A DNA stretch of 64,000 nt from Eonycteris spelaea (taxonomy: Eukaryota > Chordata > Mammalia > Chiroptera > Pteropodidae), in contig PUFA01000081.1 of NCBI GenBank assembly GCA_003508835.1, forward strand, positions 1,054,001 to 1,118,000, read 5' to 3'. Of this stretch, positions 38,111 to 50,688 are shown one piece after another. The position numbers and the translations under genes are program-made. The notes beneath the pieces are model-generated. The model saw nothing but the letters and a program-made list of their open reading frames with translations, did not search any database and had not been told where the DNA came from. The number at the start of each line of letters is the position of its first letter. The stretch's first letter is position 1.

Positions 38111-39354
38111 CACCCAGGGTCGGCTTCATGGGCACACAGCCTGTGTATCTGGACAGAACCCTGCACTTAGAAGAACCCCATGCTTGGTTCAATGCTCTGC
38201 TGTCGCTGTCTGGAAATTCTTGATACTTTTTGAACAAGGGCTCTGCGTTTTCATTCTGCACTGTACCCCACAGATTGTATAGCTGGTGTTGTTCATAACT
38301 GTTTTCACAGAGTTGTCAAAAAGGACTGCAAGGGGTAAGATCTGTCAGGTGCCACCAAGGCCTGGTGCATGGAAGGTGCTCAGGGAAGGCAGCCATGGTG
38401 ATTATGATTTTCGTACTTCTATGGTGACTGGTGTGTTTCTGGCCCCTGGATGCTACGTCAGATGCAAGCTGGGTAGATAGGGTCAAGTCAGAGACTCAGC
38501 TAAAGCGACCAAGAGTGACTATTCTCTTAGATCGTTCACCCATGCTGCTGCCGAGCTTTCTCAAAGCTCCCAAAGTTGGCCATTTGTTCACACAGATCAG
38601 TGGCTTTCTTTCCTTCTATGTGTTACTGTAGATGTGGAAGTGGATGCTCAATCCCTCTAATGTCACTGCTCAGTAGAATGGCTGTCAGGTCACCAGGCAA
38701 GAGGCCAAACAATCCACTGCTACGCAGGCAAGCGTCAGAGAGAGGCAGCAAGTATGAAGCAGGGGAGGGAGACGAAAAAAGGAGGTTGATAAAGGGAGGC
38801 AGTATCCTTCTCTTTGAGCTCTGTCTTTCTAGGTGTAGGGTTTTTATACATGAAACTCATTTTTTAGGACTTGGTATGAGCAGATCAAATCAAAAACTTG
38901 GTGTCACCCTGGCACTGATCAAGATGCTGGGATCAGAGGTCATCTCGGTGAACCGTTCCCAAGCTTTTCCTGTGTCCAGTCATGTCACCAGAGCAACTCA
39001 GCCTCTATGCATCCTGTGTTTGGGCCTGGGGCTCAGTTTAACATGGTGCATGACTCCTGTGCCAGGGCACTTCAGTTACTTCTGGTTACATTCTTTTAGT
39101 GCTTCTGAAATACAGATCTCTTCACAAAAAGACTGTCAGCCTATGCTGTGAGTAAGCACTGCATGCTGGAAAGGGCAAGGCTTGAAGGTCTGATTTCAAA
39201 GAGGACTACAGGACCCCAATACTGGAGACCCCATCATCAGGTGTCCTGGGAAACCTGTTGTGAGACGTGTGAATGCTGAAGAAGTGCTACCTGGTGCCAA
39301 GCAGAAAGCAAAGCCAAGACTAAGCAAAGATCCACAACCACAAAAGTCACGGCA

Positions 39355-39605
39355 GCAGCTAGCAATTATTGAGCCCTTAATGTATGCCAGGCACTGTGTA
39401 AGAACTTTATGCTTATTATTATCTCATTAACTCTGACAGCAACCCATGGAAGTAATTATTATTATCATTTTCATTTTCCCCGTAAGAAAACCAAAGTTTG
39501 GAGAGGTAACCTGACTTATTCTCAGTCATGCAGCAAGGAAATGTCAGAGCCGGGATTTGAACCCAATCCATCTGACTCCAAAACCCAGACTCTCCTTGCT
39601 CTCCT
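39355..39605 (-). repeat. MIR SINE
   Basis: tgtatgccaggcactgtgta, ggagaggtaacctgacttat and gagccgggatttgaacccaa: one of the best-preserved MIRs here. Confidence 0.82.
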
Positions 39606-41351
39606 GGCCTCAGGGATGGGGGCCCTTCAAAGAGGCCTGGGAGGTTTGTCAACTAACTCCCAGATGACAGCAGTTGCTGTTAAAATAGAGTAAAGCCTCC
39701 AGCCCTTTTCTCAAAATGTTAGCTACTCTCATAGTAAAAGAAAGTTCTAGATTCATGCCAACCATTTTTCACTCACGATAAGGAGAATAGGAATTTAAAA
39801 TTCCACTACAACCTTTTTCTTTCTCCCACCAAACTGTTTAAAAGAAATATACAAGAGGGAAAAAGAAAAAAAAAAGATTTTGTTAAAGAAGTTAAAAATA
39901 TGCTTTCAAATGAGAAACATGTGTGTGATTATTCTTCATCTTTTGTCTCCCCCTCCACCGAAACTCCAAGTTGAAAACAAGCTAACATGATACAAATGTA
40001 TACATCCACATAAAGATATGAAAAACGAGAGGTGCCCTGGATGGCAGACAATCCAGAAGCTGCCCCGGGAATCTTTAGAAAGTCCAGGAAAACTCCACAG
40101 CAGCCCAAGCCCAGTTCCAAGCAGTTTTCAAGCATATGTACAATGACTCCTGGCAAAAAAAAAAAAAAAGTTAAAAACTGTGGTTGAATTTGAAAAAGGG
40201 AATTGAGCAGGAGTGAACACTCCTGCTACAGGCAGGCCTGAGAACAAGTGTGTCAGAGATTGCAGAAGTGCTGAAGTTATGCCAACTTTTTTTTATACTA
40301 TTTCTTTATTCCCCTCTTCTGGCACAAACAAGTTATGGAATCTCAAAAATTGGGTCATCATTTTTGAATTCCCTGCTTTCAGCACAGTGCTCAGTTGGTC
40401 TTGTTGACTGGCTTAAAAGTCTGATTTCCTGAGCGAACACTTCCTGGCCGTTCAGCTGCAGGAGAGCAATAAACTGGGAGACGGCCTTTCCCACCGGCAG
40501 CCAGTGTGCAACGGTTCTCACAGGCAAGCCGAGGTGCATCCTTGCATTTCCTGCTATTATATATTTAACAGCATCAAATATGACCATGAAAGGATCACTT
40601 CAAAGGCCACCATTTCCTGGGAAGCCAAGAGAAGGGAGACAGGTTAACTCCCGGAGGACATTCCCGGCATCCTGATTTCATAGGGTGATGGCTTTTCCCG
40701 TAGGCTTTGGTGCTCCCAAGAGCGTGCCCGGCCCTCCCCGGAGGGACGCGGTGAGGAAGGAGTCTTATACGAGCTTCACTTAGGGTCAATGAGAGCTCTC
40801 AGGACCTGGGTGAGTAGTTCATGTTGCCAGTGGAATTTGGCAACATCTTGGTTTTCTCTAGCGGCAGATGTAAATTTGCCTCCCTTTGGGAGCAGGTGTT
40901 GAGACCTTTCACTTGATTTTCTAAAATGATATCAACAAGTCCTTAAATGTCACTTTCCATCCCTGATTTCCAGATTTCTAGCAAGCGTCCCTGGTTTGTC
41001 AATGTGAGACAAAATACACTCCTCCTGCCGACCAGCTGAAAACGTGTTTCCTACTCTTCTGCAGTCACTCGTTTGAGACTGACATGACTGTGCCCCAGCG
41101 CCGGCTCCAACTTCAATATTGGCCTCCAATAAACTCTATGCTGGGCGAGCAGGAAACTCATTGTGAGCTGTGGTTCTAAGACTCTTAACACTCATGCAAG
41201 AGGAATCAAATTTCAGCAAGATCTTCTGGAACACAACACAAGTACAAACCAGCCATGGGGTCAAGTCTGGGCTTGCTTTATTTGACCTTGGTTTGTTTTA
41301 TTTTATTTAGGCAAAGTTTCTCGGGGGCACAGGGGACCATAAAATCCTTAC

Positions 41352-41422
41352 CTTTTAAAGGAGCCCATTGTTAACAATTTGTTCATCACAGCTCCCTCGA
41401 CCTCACCAAAAAAGTCTCCAGT
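41352..41422 (-). CDS. CACNA2D3: CACNA2D3 coding exon, alpha2delta-3 residues ~874-897
   Basis: This 71-bp exon reads TGDFFGEVEGAVMNKLLTMG followed by SFK and the first two bases of an Arg codon, ending in phase 2. The acceptor is cctcacag and the donor AAAG|gtaagg. TGDFFGE continues the Cache-like strand of the exon before it, and the remainder resembles the amphipathic helix that follows in this family. The only change I notice is Val where human has Ile (GEVEG for GEIEG), which is conservative. Confidence 0.95.
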
Positions 41423-43084
41423 CTGTGAGGAAGAAAAGAAGACCCATGAGGAAGTGGAGATGAATAACATGCCCAAACACCAGAGAAGAAAGAAAAATGG
41501 ACACAGTCTGTCCTGGAGCGGACAGGGGCACAGGCAGGTTTTTAGGACTGCTGTTACATGAAAGTGGAAACGTTCCTAACAGGCATGAGAAGTTATGGGC
41601 AACCTAAGTAAGAAGTTCAGAGCAACCTAAGTAAGCAGATGTGATTGCTCCACAGTGCACGGCAGAGGCGGAGCAGTGCAGAGGGGGCTTGCATTGCTTA
41701 ACGCATGCCGAGTGCTGGAATTACAACACAAGGCACACATGCGCCTGCGTGAGCACTTGTGCACACGTGCGCGCACACTCCATACCATTACCCTTGGATG
41801 GAGTAAGCATTAATCTGCATTCAATCCCTTGTGATTAAAACACTACTTCATGCAGATAAAAAACAGGCTGTGGAAAGGACTTCCTAAGCAGTAATAAAAA
41901 GAATTGTTTATAATTCCTGAATGACCTGTTTAGGAAAATATAGCAATCCTCTTCATCGGCCCTATAAATTTCCTACAGTTGAGAATATGTCCTTTCTCAA
42001 AATCCCTTTCTGAAGAACATTCTTATTTTGTCCATAGGCAGTTAATACATTGGGAAGGAATAAGACAGTCCAGCCCCTTGAGGACACAGCACGATTGATC
42101 AGATTTCAGTGGCCTATCCCTACTCCGGGCTGTCTTCAGGGCATTTGAGGTCGAGTAGTCCTTCCCCATCACCAGGCTGATGCTTTTGCAAATTTACTTC
42201 ATGGGGCTGGTCAAGATTGCAGATTCTGAAGGGTGGATTGAAGGATTAGCATCCTCGTGCATCCCTGCAGACTGCTGCAACCAGTAATACCAGGGTCTCA
42301 TGGGGAAAGGGGTGTGCAGTACAGCAGAAGAGAGCTTGGGGCAACAGCCGTCCTCTGCCGACACCCTGGAATGGGTTGGTGCAGACCAGCAGAGAACCCC
42401 TATGTCTGTTGCGACTGCTCTGAGGATTTACAGTTTATGTGTGGGCGGGTGGAGGGCAATCCTCTAAGAGCCTGATTAATACATTCTGTAGGCTTTATAG
42501 TAACTAAATCCTGATTCCATGACAACTGAGTGACTTCAGTCAGGTTTCTCGGAGTTATCGGGTAGAAAGGCCTAGAAAGTCAAGAAAGAGGGGTGGAAGA
42601 AGGAAGCATTTCACTGACTGAATAGTGAGTGTTGCCTTTTTCACTCCAGGGATCCCAGAAGCTTTAAATTCTGCAAGCTTGTACTGCTGCTAGGGGCGAG
42701 AAGGACATTGCTATTTCATGTGTGTACATATGCCAGTGTCAGTGGAGCTGGTAGTTAGATGAAGAATTATCTGAACGAGGGTACAGGAAACCAGATAACC
42801 TCGAACAGGCCCTGAGAGCAGGCTGAGCAATGCTGCAGGTCTTTTTCACAGAGAGACAGAGCAGGGCACAGAGCCCACACGCAGTGGTCATGGCTTTGTC
42901 AGAGTCGCTACTTCAGTGGTTCATGTTGTTGGCGAGTCTAGGGCTCATCACTGAAAGACACCCAGCACGCCCTTCCTCCCCCAGGACCAGGTTCCTATCC
43001 CAGCCCTTCATGATTACAGCAGGGGGACAGAGTTCCCTCTCATAGGTGATTAATTTGGGTTCTTGTCCATCAATGAATTCTTCT

Positions 43085-43215
43085 ACTTGTTTTCTATTGC
43101 AGTAACATTGGTTAATAACATTACATGTTTCAAATATACAAGATTATAATTTAATATTTATATTTACTATAGTGTGTTTGCCACCAAAAGTCTAGTTTCC
43201 CTTTGTCACCATTCC
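43085..43215 (-). repeat. L1 3'UTR fragment
   Basis: ttgcagtaacattggttaat, then gtgtgtttgccaccaaaagt, resemble the L1 3'UTR also seen around 400-430. No target-site duplication noticed. Confidence 0.6.
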
Positions 43216-44167
43216 TTGAATATCTCAGTGTTTTTCCTCTCAGCCAAATGGGCATATTACCATAGGCCTATGGACTTCCCTGCTCTCTCAGAGACTGGCC
43301 TTGTTTCATGGGCTTCCTCCTCCTATATAATGTCCATTAACTCCAATGTCCAATGACCTTCAGCACCTAAGAGATGGGGTGTGGGCAGTCTGAGTCTCAA
43401 TAGTATGTTTTCTCTCTCATCTAAGGTGCATTTAAAAATCCCACAACAATCTCATGGATAAGAGAGACAATTCTACACGTTAAAAGCTCTGGGGCCAGTG
43501 CTTATCAATTAACAATCATTAAGCTCTGACCCTAAGGAGCCATACTTAAGGACAATTAACTAATTTATTAAGCATTAATGGGCCGATTGTACTGTTGACT
43601 ACTAGAGAATTTCAAATGATATAAATGAGACTTCATTGTACAATGTGAGCATCCTCAAATATTAGAGTCAGAAGAAGCCTTATGTAGTCAACTATCCTCC
43701 TTTTAGAGCTCACCTGATGGCCCAGACAGATTAAGTGATCCCAAAACCAGTTAAAGAAGAAGCTTACACAAGAAACCCTCTGCCTTCACTTCTCTATTAC
43801 ACAACACTGCTAACCACGCCTGTTTTGCTCTTTTAATATCTAATTTAATTTCTTAGTGCAAAATAGTTGTGATGCTAGGTTTTAAAAGGGAAACCTGTGT
43901 TTCTCTATTGCAATGCTATTGATTTTAACTCTTATTTTGATTTCTAAATACACTGCATACTTATTTCTATGCTCAGCCCCATAGCTTTTTTCCCCATTTC
44001 TTTCCCTCCTGCCCCCACATGGCTCAATCAGATGAAGAACATTCTTTGTCTATCTCTGGATCTTTGTCTCTCAGTGTTGAGAGCCCAAATTAATCCTTAA
44101 ACTTAGATAACTGACATTTTAAAAAGCAAAAACCAGAAAGAAAGCCATAAAAAATAATTACATTGAT

Positions 44168-44168
44168 A

Positions 44169-44213
<45 letters not shown>

Positions 44214-44240
44214 CTGTGTCTGTGTGTATATATAAATTAT
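44168..44240. repeat. (TG)n(TA)n compound microsatellite
   Basis: TG run, TA run, then a short second TG/TA block. Confidence 0.93.
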
Positions 44241-44591
44241 ATATATGAAGATAAAATATCAAAAGGAGGAAAACTCCTTAAAATTGCCCAAGCTCTTTAA
44301 GGCACCTCCCTTGAGGCAAAGAGTTCTATAAATTGAACATTTTATGAGTGAGAGAGCAGACCCTGGGCTCTGTATCACCTCTCCCACCACTGGGAGGTAA
44401 AAACTCTTTGGGGCCTGCTGAGAAGTAGGCTGTGACATTCTTAGAAGGATGGAAATAAGGTTTTATAATCTCCTGCTATTACCTCTTAAATATAGATCAT
44501 TGTCTAGAAGTTTTAACACCATCATTTGTTTTCCTTGACCCATGCACGTAATGAGCGCCTAACTTTGAGTTGGTAGAAATTTCTCACTCAC

Positions 44592-44654
44592 CTGTGTGTA
44601 GTCTTCAGACACCAGAATAAATCCATTATTGTCTATGAGGTAACAGTTCACAGT
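44592..44654 (-). CDS. CACNA2D3: CACNA2D3 coding exon, alpha2delta-3 residues ~853-873 (Cache-like strand)
   Basis: This 63-bp exon begins TVNCYLIDNNGFILVSEDY and ends TQ, between a ttttctag acceptor and a CAG|gtgagt donor. The core IDNNGFIL is the hydrophobic, Asn/Gly-containing strand-turn-strand pattern shared by the Cache-like domains of alpha2delta proteins. It is identical to the human protein from memory. Both ends are phase 0, so it is a symmetric exon. About 9.9 kb of intron separates it from the exon before it. Confidence 0.95.
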
Positions 44655-45844
44655 CTAGAAAATAAAAATACCACAGTTTCAACTTTGTATCCTCAGACTG
44701 CTTTTACACAAAATGACGTACTTTCAACCCGAGAGAAACCTATTTTAGGGTGTTTTTGGAGGATGGAAATGCCTGCTGGCTGTAGGATTGAGTGCCGTGG
44801 CTACGCCGACCCCACATCTACTTCGCGAAACTAACAGAAATAAAACACCGAGCAAACCTGAACATCGTAGATTAGGATAAAAAGAATATACATTTAAAAA
44901 GTTATTAATTACGGTTTCTCTTCCTTCCCCCCCCCCTTATATGACCTGAATAATATTTCCCAAGAACAAAGTGTTCATAGTAGTTGAAGTACAGGCTGTT
45001 TTGAAAGCAAAACACCAGCACAATGTCATTACTCTAATGATGTATTAATGAAAACACCGTGTCAGCTCAGAAGACCATCAGGGGACCAGGTAGTATTTTT
45101 TAATTTGTTCATAGACTTAGGCAGGGAAAGGGGCAGACTTCTGTTAAAGGGGCCCCTCAGGCCTCCTAAAGGTTTTCAAACTGTGTTTTTAATTGGGAGC
45201 TGGATTTGGAGGCAGGGCTGTTAGCTTTTGGTAGCTCAGACTTATAAATTGTGGAAAGCAAGGTAAGCCCAAACCTCTGCTTCCCCCACACTACTTTAAT
45301 CTCAAGTGAATGATTTGCTACAGGCTAAGTTTTAATTACAGTGCTGTGGAGTTTAAACTTAAGGTTTAATTCCGTCCTTGATGTAACTCAGTTTCTATTT
45401 ATTGCAGCTTTACATACCAACTGCAACATTTAATTTGTAACATATCTTTACCCTGAGCTAAATTCCCCCTCGCTCCAGGCCACCGCAGGGCTGGTGTTTT
45501 CTGGGGTATTTACCTATCCATGGAGTTGGTTTTAGTCAGGCACAAAAAGTACAGTACTGAGTTGGTCAGAAAGAGTCATCTTTTATTACTAGGCAGTGGT
45601 GGAGAAGCAGCAGAAAATGAAAAGCCCTGCTAGCACCTTTTATGAAAGAGTTGGCTGTTTTGGTGTGCGATGAGGTTTCTCTCGGTTATTCAGAGGGGTC
45701 AGATGAATGACTATGTGAAGACTGCTATTTGAAGAAACTCTTAGCTGCATGGATACTACTTTGGTCCTGGTGAGAATTTTGACAATGTTTCTCCATTTTT
45801 AGGAGACGGCATTATGGAAGCAATCTCATCGAGATGTGAGCTGT

Positions 45845-45960
45845 GCTGTCCAATATGGAAGCCATGAGCTATATGCATGTTTGAATTTAATTTTAAGTGA
45901 ATTAAAATTAAAAATCCAGTTTCTCAGTTGCACTAGTCGCATGCAAGTGTTTCATTCCAG
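45845..45960 (+). mobile_element. Palindromic hAT-type fossil
   Basis: gctgtccaatatggaagcca at the start and agttgcactagtcgcatgca near the end follow the pattern of a palindromic MER-class element. A second, better copy is at 60900. Confidence 0.55.
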
Positions 45961-46025
45961 CTGTAGCTAATGATTATAATTTTGGACATTTCCATCGCTG
46001 TAGAAAGTTCTTTTAGAGAGCAGTG

Positions 46026-46501
46026 TTTCTTTCTTTCTTTTTCTTTCTTCCTTCCTCTCTTCCTTCCTCTCTTCCTTCCTCTCTTCCTTCCTCTCTTCCT
46101 TCCTTCCTTCCTTCCTTCCTTCCTTCCTTCCTTCCTTCCTTTCCTTCCTTCCTCCTTCCTCCTTTCCTTTCCTTTCCTTTCCTTCCCTTCCCTTTCCCTT
46201 TCTCTCCTTCTCCTTCTTCTCTTTCCTTCCTTCCTTCCTCCTTTCCTTTCCTTTCCTTTCCTTTCCTTTCCTTTCCTTTCCTTTCCTTTCCTTCCCTCCC
46301 TTCTTCTCCTCTTCTCTTTCCTTCCTTCCTTCCTCCTTTCCTTTCCTTTCCTTTCCTTTCTCCCTTTCTCTCTTTCTTCTCTTTCCTTCCTTCCTTCCTT
46401 CCCTCCTTCCTTCCTCCTTCCTTCCTCCTTCCTTCCTTCCTTCCTTCCTTCCTTTTTTCCTTCCTTCCTTCCTTTTTTCCTTCCTTCCTTCCTTCCTTTC
46501 T
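46026..46501. repeat. 476-bp uninterrupted pyrimidine tract
   Basis: Every base on the plus strand is C or T, in CCTT, CTTTC and CCTCTT units. A phrase cttctctttccttccttcct recurs about 96 bp apart (near 46215 and 46311), so there is some higher-order structure. On the CACNA2D3 transcript it is all purine. Confidence 0.97.
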
Positions 46502-47223
46502 ATTATTCTAGTACTCCAATGAGTTTTAATCCAGTTTACATTGGATCATATTAGACAAATCCATATCCTTGTTTATTTGAATGTCATGATCCCCATTTTG
46601 CAAAGACAGACACTGAAACAAAGATCTGGACTCCATTCAATCACCAAATACATGTTAAATATAGGAGCAGCCTCCATATTCAGATATGGACTCTCCGAAT
46701 CCTCCCAAGTGCGTAGAGAATCAAAAGTCATTCTAAAGCACACCCCCAACCCTAATTATAAAATTAGTTCCTACTCAAACATTCCTAGCTAAATAGTACT
46801 GTTGCTATTAGACCTATATCTTTGGTCACTATCTCTCTGTTTATAGAATATTGTAAATATTGGACTATATAAGGCAGATACAAGGCAAATAGATTATAAA
46901 GTAAATTGAAAAATCTTGAGAAAGAAGCGAGATTTCATGAAGCCCATAAATGTGATGCTGGTGATCATCTCCAATCACATAGGAAGCCATTGGCACATTA
47001 GAATCTATCAGAAGTAACACGTGAAGAAAAAATCACCATAGATAATATGAAAGATGGTCCCAAAGAGAATGACTACAAAAGCAAGAGACTAAGAGAGGCT
47101 CCTGGGAAAATTGACCAAACTCTACCATATTTGACTCTCCTGTGATCATTCTGAGAAAATCAAATGTAAAGTAAAAGACCCTATACTGTGATATTTTATA
47201 ATTGTATTGGAAATATTACATGG

Positions 47224-47523
47224 TTGACCCTTGAACAACATGGGTTTGAACTGTGCCGGTTCACTTACGTGTGGATTTTTTTTCAATAAATACTGTAAAT
47301 GTATTTTCTCTTCCTTATGATTGTCTTATATTTTCTTTTCTCTAGCTTACTTTATTGTAAAAATCCAGTATACAATACATATAAAATGCAAAACATGTGT
47401 TAATCAACTGTTTATGTCATTGGTAAAGCTTCCAGTCAATAGCAGGCTTCTAGCAGTTAAGTTTTTGGGGAGTCGAAAGTTCACAAAATTTCAATTGTGT
47501 GGGGGGTTGGTGCCCCCAACGCC
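47224..47523 (+). mobile_element. Tigger/MER2-type DNA transposon fossil
   Basis: Opens with ttgacccttgaacaacatgg then gtttgaactg, the classic Tigger1/MER2 end, followed by gtggattttttttcaataaa. It closes near ggttggtgcccccaacgcc, the mirrored end. No transposase coding remains. Confidence 0.8.
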
Positions 47524-48034
47524 TATAGTCATGAACTGTACTCTCTGCTCCAGGACTTCACTAAATTTATTTCTTTGGAGAATTGAGTACAACTGAAATT
47601 ATAACCTAAATTTGTTAAGTAAAATAAATATATCTTCACAGTATCCACTTCATTTAGAAACAAAACTTAAGTGAAATGTTTCATTATTTGCTGTAAATGG
47701 TTTTTGGAAATGAGGACCTCTGTGCTCCTTATACTGGCCAGCAGTGGGTGAGATCGAGGTCGGATTGGCCGTTAGGGGACTCACTTCTGATGCGCCCGCC
47801 CTGGCTCCCACTCCAAGCTGGCGTGGAGGGAACAGAGGTGAGTCCTAGAGCAGGAGGGAAGGCTGTTGTTTCAGCTCCGAACTTGGCACACCAAGTTGTA
47901 GGAGTAGAATGACGGCAAGATGAAAACTGTCATGCAAAGACGTTTTTTTAAAGCATGCGATCCTTTCTAATAATAATAAGATGACTTAATAGACTTAATA
48001 AAGGAATAACAATAAGATGAAGGAAGGAGAATGG

Positions 48035-48240
48035 CAGCTACCGGTTAACATCAGCTCATGCATCAGCTCATTACATGTCACACTGCCAAGTAGAAGTTAT
48101 TTTCTTGGACAGAGGAGAAAACTGAGGTCCAGAGATGTTACCATCCCCAAAGTCAGACGGTGAAGCAATTGGGACCTGAATCCAGTGCTATGTGACTCCA
48201 AAGCCCACTGCTTCCACCAGCCGACCCCCTCTGCCTTACC
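48035..48240 (-). repeat. MIR SINE
   Basis: gacagaggagaaaactgagg, then tccagagatgttaccatccc and gtgactccaaagcccactgc: antisense MIR. Confidence 0.72.
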
Positions 48241-49939
48241 AAAGACAACAGGCCACATGTCTATCCCAGGTCCTGCCGGTTGGTGGAAGGTTTTCCTTGT
48301 TTAAAAAAGCAAGATCTCATCTGCCACATGCCACCAAAGGAAATAGGACAAATGGCAAAAAAATTAGCCAGACCAGTCAAGAAATAAGTATCTGGAGTGT
48401 TATTTTTATGGCTGAAGACAAGTGAAAACAAAAGTGACCGGTGTTTGGAGTCACGTGGTAAAGTAGTATTGATCTCAATTGTATGTCCCTGGACTCCCCA
48501 AGCACACAATTTTTAAGTTAATATCTGAAACCCTGAAACCAAGAGGCTTAGTCAGACACAGTTGAAGAGGATTTTCTGTACATTCCCATCACTTGCTAAG
48601 AAACAATCCATGGAAGGAAAAACAAAAACCCCATAAACTAGAGTATAAAAATATACTTTATGATCCACTTATTTTGGTCAGCTTGGTCTGCATCCTACTA
48701 GTTGATGATGAGAAGAGAAACAGAGGACTGACCAAGGCTCCTAAAAGATTCTATGCCTAAGATTCCACTGGCCACAAAGGTGCCTTACATTTTGTTCCAG
48801 TATAGCAGGCATGTTCTCCTGGGTAAGGGCTGGGAAATAGCATTTGCTTCATCTATACTGAGTACCAACTGGCTTTTCTTGGACCATGCTTCCATTTAAT
48901 AATTTTTTAATTCACCTTTTTCTTCCTTAAATTAGGATTCCAGACAGAAATTTGGTGGCAGAGAAGATGTCATACTGTATTTTAATAATGTGTGTAAACT
49001 TACTCATGTTTTGAATAGCAAGGTTACACAGATTATTAAAAGATTTGGCCACACTATTAAGCAAGAAACAGATACTGCCAACAGTGTGATTCACCAATTG
49101 CTGAGAAATCTCAAGTCAAAGCAAGGATGCTATGCCATTGATCTATACCAGGGTCGCTGACTCTGCAGGTGGTATTAAGTTTTCATAGGCAATACTGTTA
49201 TGTCAGGTAAATTTAGTCACCATGATGACTTCTCGAATAGACTTCACTGCCAACAACCACTTTGATTAAATTATAAATTATCATTAGGAAGAGCAGTGGA
49301 GTGGAGTAAACCCACTGGAATTAGGTGAGTAGGATAGTGGGTTATGGTACAATCAGGACAGAATTAGCAAGATTTTAGTCTGACCAATTGTTACATCTAT
49401 GTCTTCACAACAAATAGTATTCAATTGCCTTCTCTATACCTCTCCTTCAATAAAAGGAAATAGAGGAAAGTTTTTTTAGTGTTCCCTCACTATTCTACTT
49501 TCTCCCAAATTAAGCCAAACATCTTAGAAGGTGTTTGCTCATAACCCTGTCCAAAGGGTAGACTGACAGGCTGGAGGGCTTAGAGAAATTAGGAACTCTA
49601 AGTTTTGACAGATATTGTAAGCATCTACTCTACAGCCTCCTTTGACAAAACATCTAGGGCTGAGGTTGTTTGAAAAAACAGACATAAAGATAGAGAATGA
49701 AAGAGTCAGAGAGAAGAGTTTTTGTTTTTGTTTTTTGAATACATCTTTCTTCAACTATACGATGATTCAATATTGCTCAGAGTCCTATTCCAAGTCACAA
49801 AGGCAGAATAGGCAGAACCTGAGGTTAAAGCCCAAAACCAGGCCACGGATATCTGGTAGTCACAGGTGGTAAGGAAGGGTGCCTGTGAGTGAGAAGTGGA
49901 GCCCCACGCTTGCGTTACCTGTAAAGTGGTATGAGCCTC

Positions 49940-50130
49940 AAGGAGGCCAAGATACTAGCTTGAGAATCAGAGACTCTGACATTTTCTATCAGTGTGACCT
50001 TGAGCAAAGTCTGTTAACACTCTGAGTCTCAGTTTTCTTATCTGAAAGATGGAGACAGCAATGATTATTTCACAGGATTGCTGAGACGATTAAGTGGGAG
50101 GGTGAGTGCAAAGTGCTGAGTGGGTGTAAA
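49940..50130 (+). repeat. MIR SINE
   Basis: gtgtgaccttgagcaaagtc, then ctcagttttcttatctgaaa and acaggattgctgagacgatt: sense MIR. Confidence 0.78.
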
Positions 50131-50435
50131 GTGCATAGTGGATAGCAAGTCCTCAAAGAACCTGCGCTTACATTCGTCAACAGCAAATAATGTTTATCGG
50201 ACACCTACAGTATGCTATCTTTACAAGTCTCCTAATGCTACAAATTTAGAATTTCTCAGAAAGGAAAGTTGGTCCATAGTTCACAGTAAGAAGAGGCTGT
50301 GGATGCAGGTTAGTTGAGCTTGGTTGCATTTTGTTCTGCCTTTTGCTTGGGAGGGATGATTTTTGTATGTTTTGATTGGTACAACCTCAGCAATGATCAC
50401 TTAGAAGTCCAATACTGCACCTGTTGTTTTCATTT

Positions 50436-50515
50436 GTGGGCGGGGGGTGGGGGTGGAGAAGTGATGGGGGGAGAGAGAGGAAAAAGCAGAGAGAAAGGAA
50501 AAAGGGGAGGGTTGG
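50436..50515. repeat. G/A-rich low-complexity tract
   Basis: GGGGGTGGGGG followed by GAGAGA and AAAGG units. Confidence 0.8.
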
Positions 50516-50688
50516 ATTCTTACATTTGAGGATGGGGCCTGAGTCTCTGCATCTCATGGTGCCACTTCTCACTACCTTTCCTCCAGGTGTCACAATCTGA
50601 ACCCTAACACTTGGATTGTGGAGCAGACTGACCCTTCGCATCACTTGATGTATCTTTCCATCATAGGTCAACTATCATGTCAAAATAC

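Larger units (their letters stand above)
28782..41351 (-). other. CACNA2D3: CACNA2D3 intron, 12.6 kb
   Basis: Contains the probable solo LTR, ten MIR copies and two MER5-like fossils, each listed separately. The stretches 29480-31190, 32210-33220, 33320-34140, 34700-35560, 35830-36710, 38120-39350 and 39610-41350 have no feature I can support. 38230-38410 may be a further degraded MIR end. Several minus-strand open frames of 60-84 codons, such as 40333-40587, have no recognisable product. Confidence 0.8.
41423..44591 (-). other. CACNA2D3: CACNA2D3 intron, 3.2 kb
   Basis: Contains an L1 3'-end fragment near 43085 and a TG/TA microsatellite at 44168. The stretches 41430-43080 and 43220-44160 show no gene or repeat I recognise, apart from a possible degraded MIR near 43680-43800 and an alternating purine-pyrimidine CA/CG run near 41735-41775. 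Confidence 0.8.

Noticed and set aside
38576..39151. 191-codon plus-strand open frame
   Set aside because: The longest non-repeat frame apart from the L1 ORF1, but its composition is not protein-like, it has no known domain, and it is antisense in an intron. I treat it as chance.
40333..40587. 84-codon minus-strand open frame in the 12.6-kb intron
   Set aside because: No recognised domain, no splice or promoter support, and not part of the alpha2delta-3 sequence. Frames of this size occur by chance.
41735..41775. CpG-containing alternating CA/CG run as a promoter or CpG island
   Set aside because: It is only about 40 bp, and the surrounding sequence is not CpG-rich.
45970..46554. 194-codon plus-strand open frame rich in Ser, Phe, Leu and Pro
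   Set aside because: It is the translation of the pure CCTT/CTTT pyrimidine repeat, which has no stop codons by composition. Not a gene.
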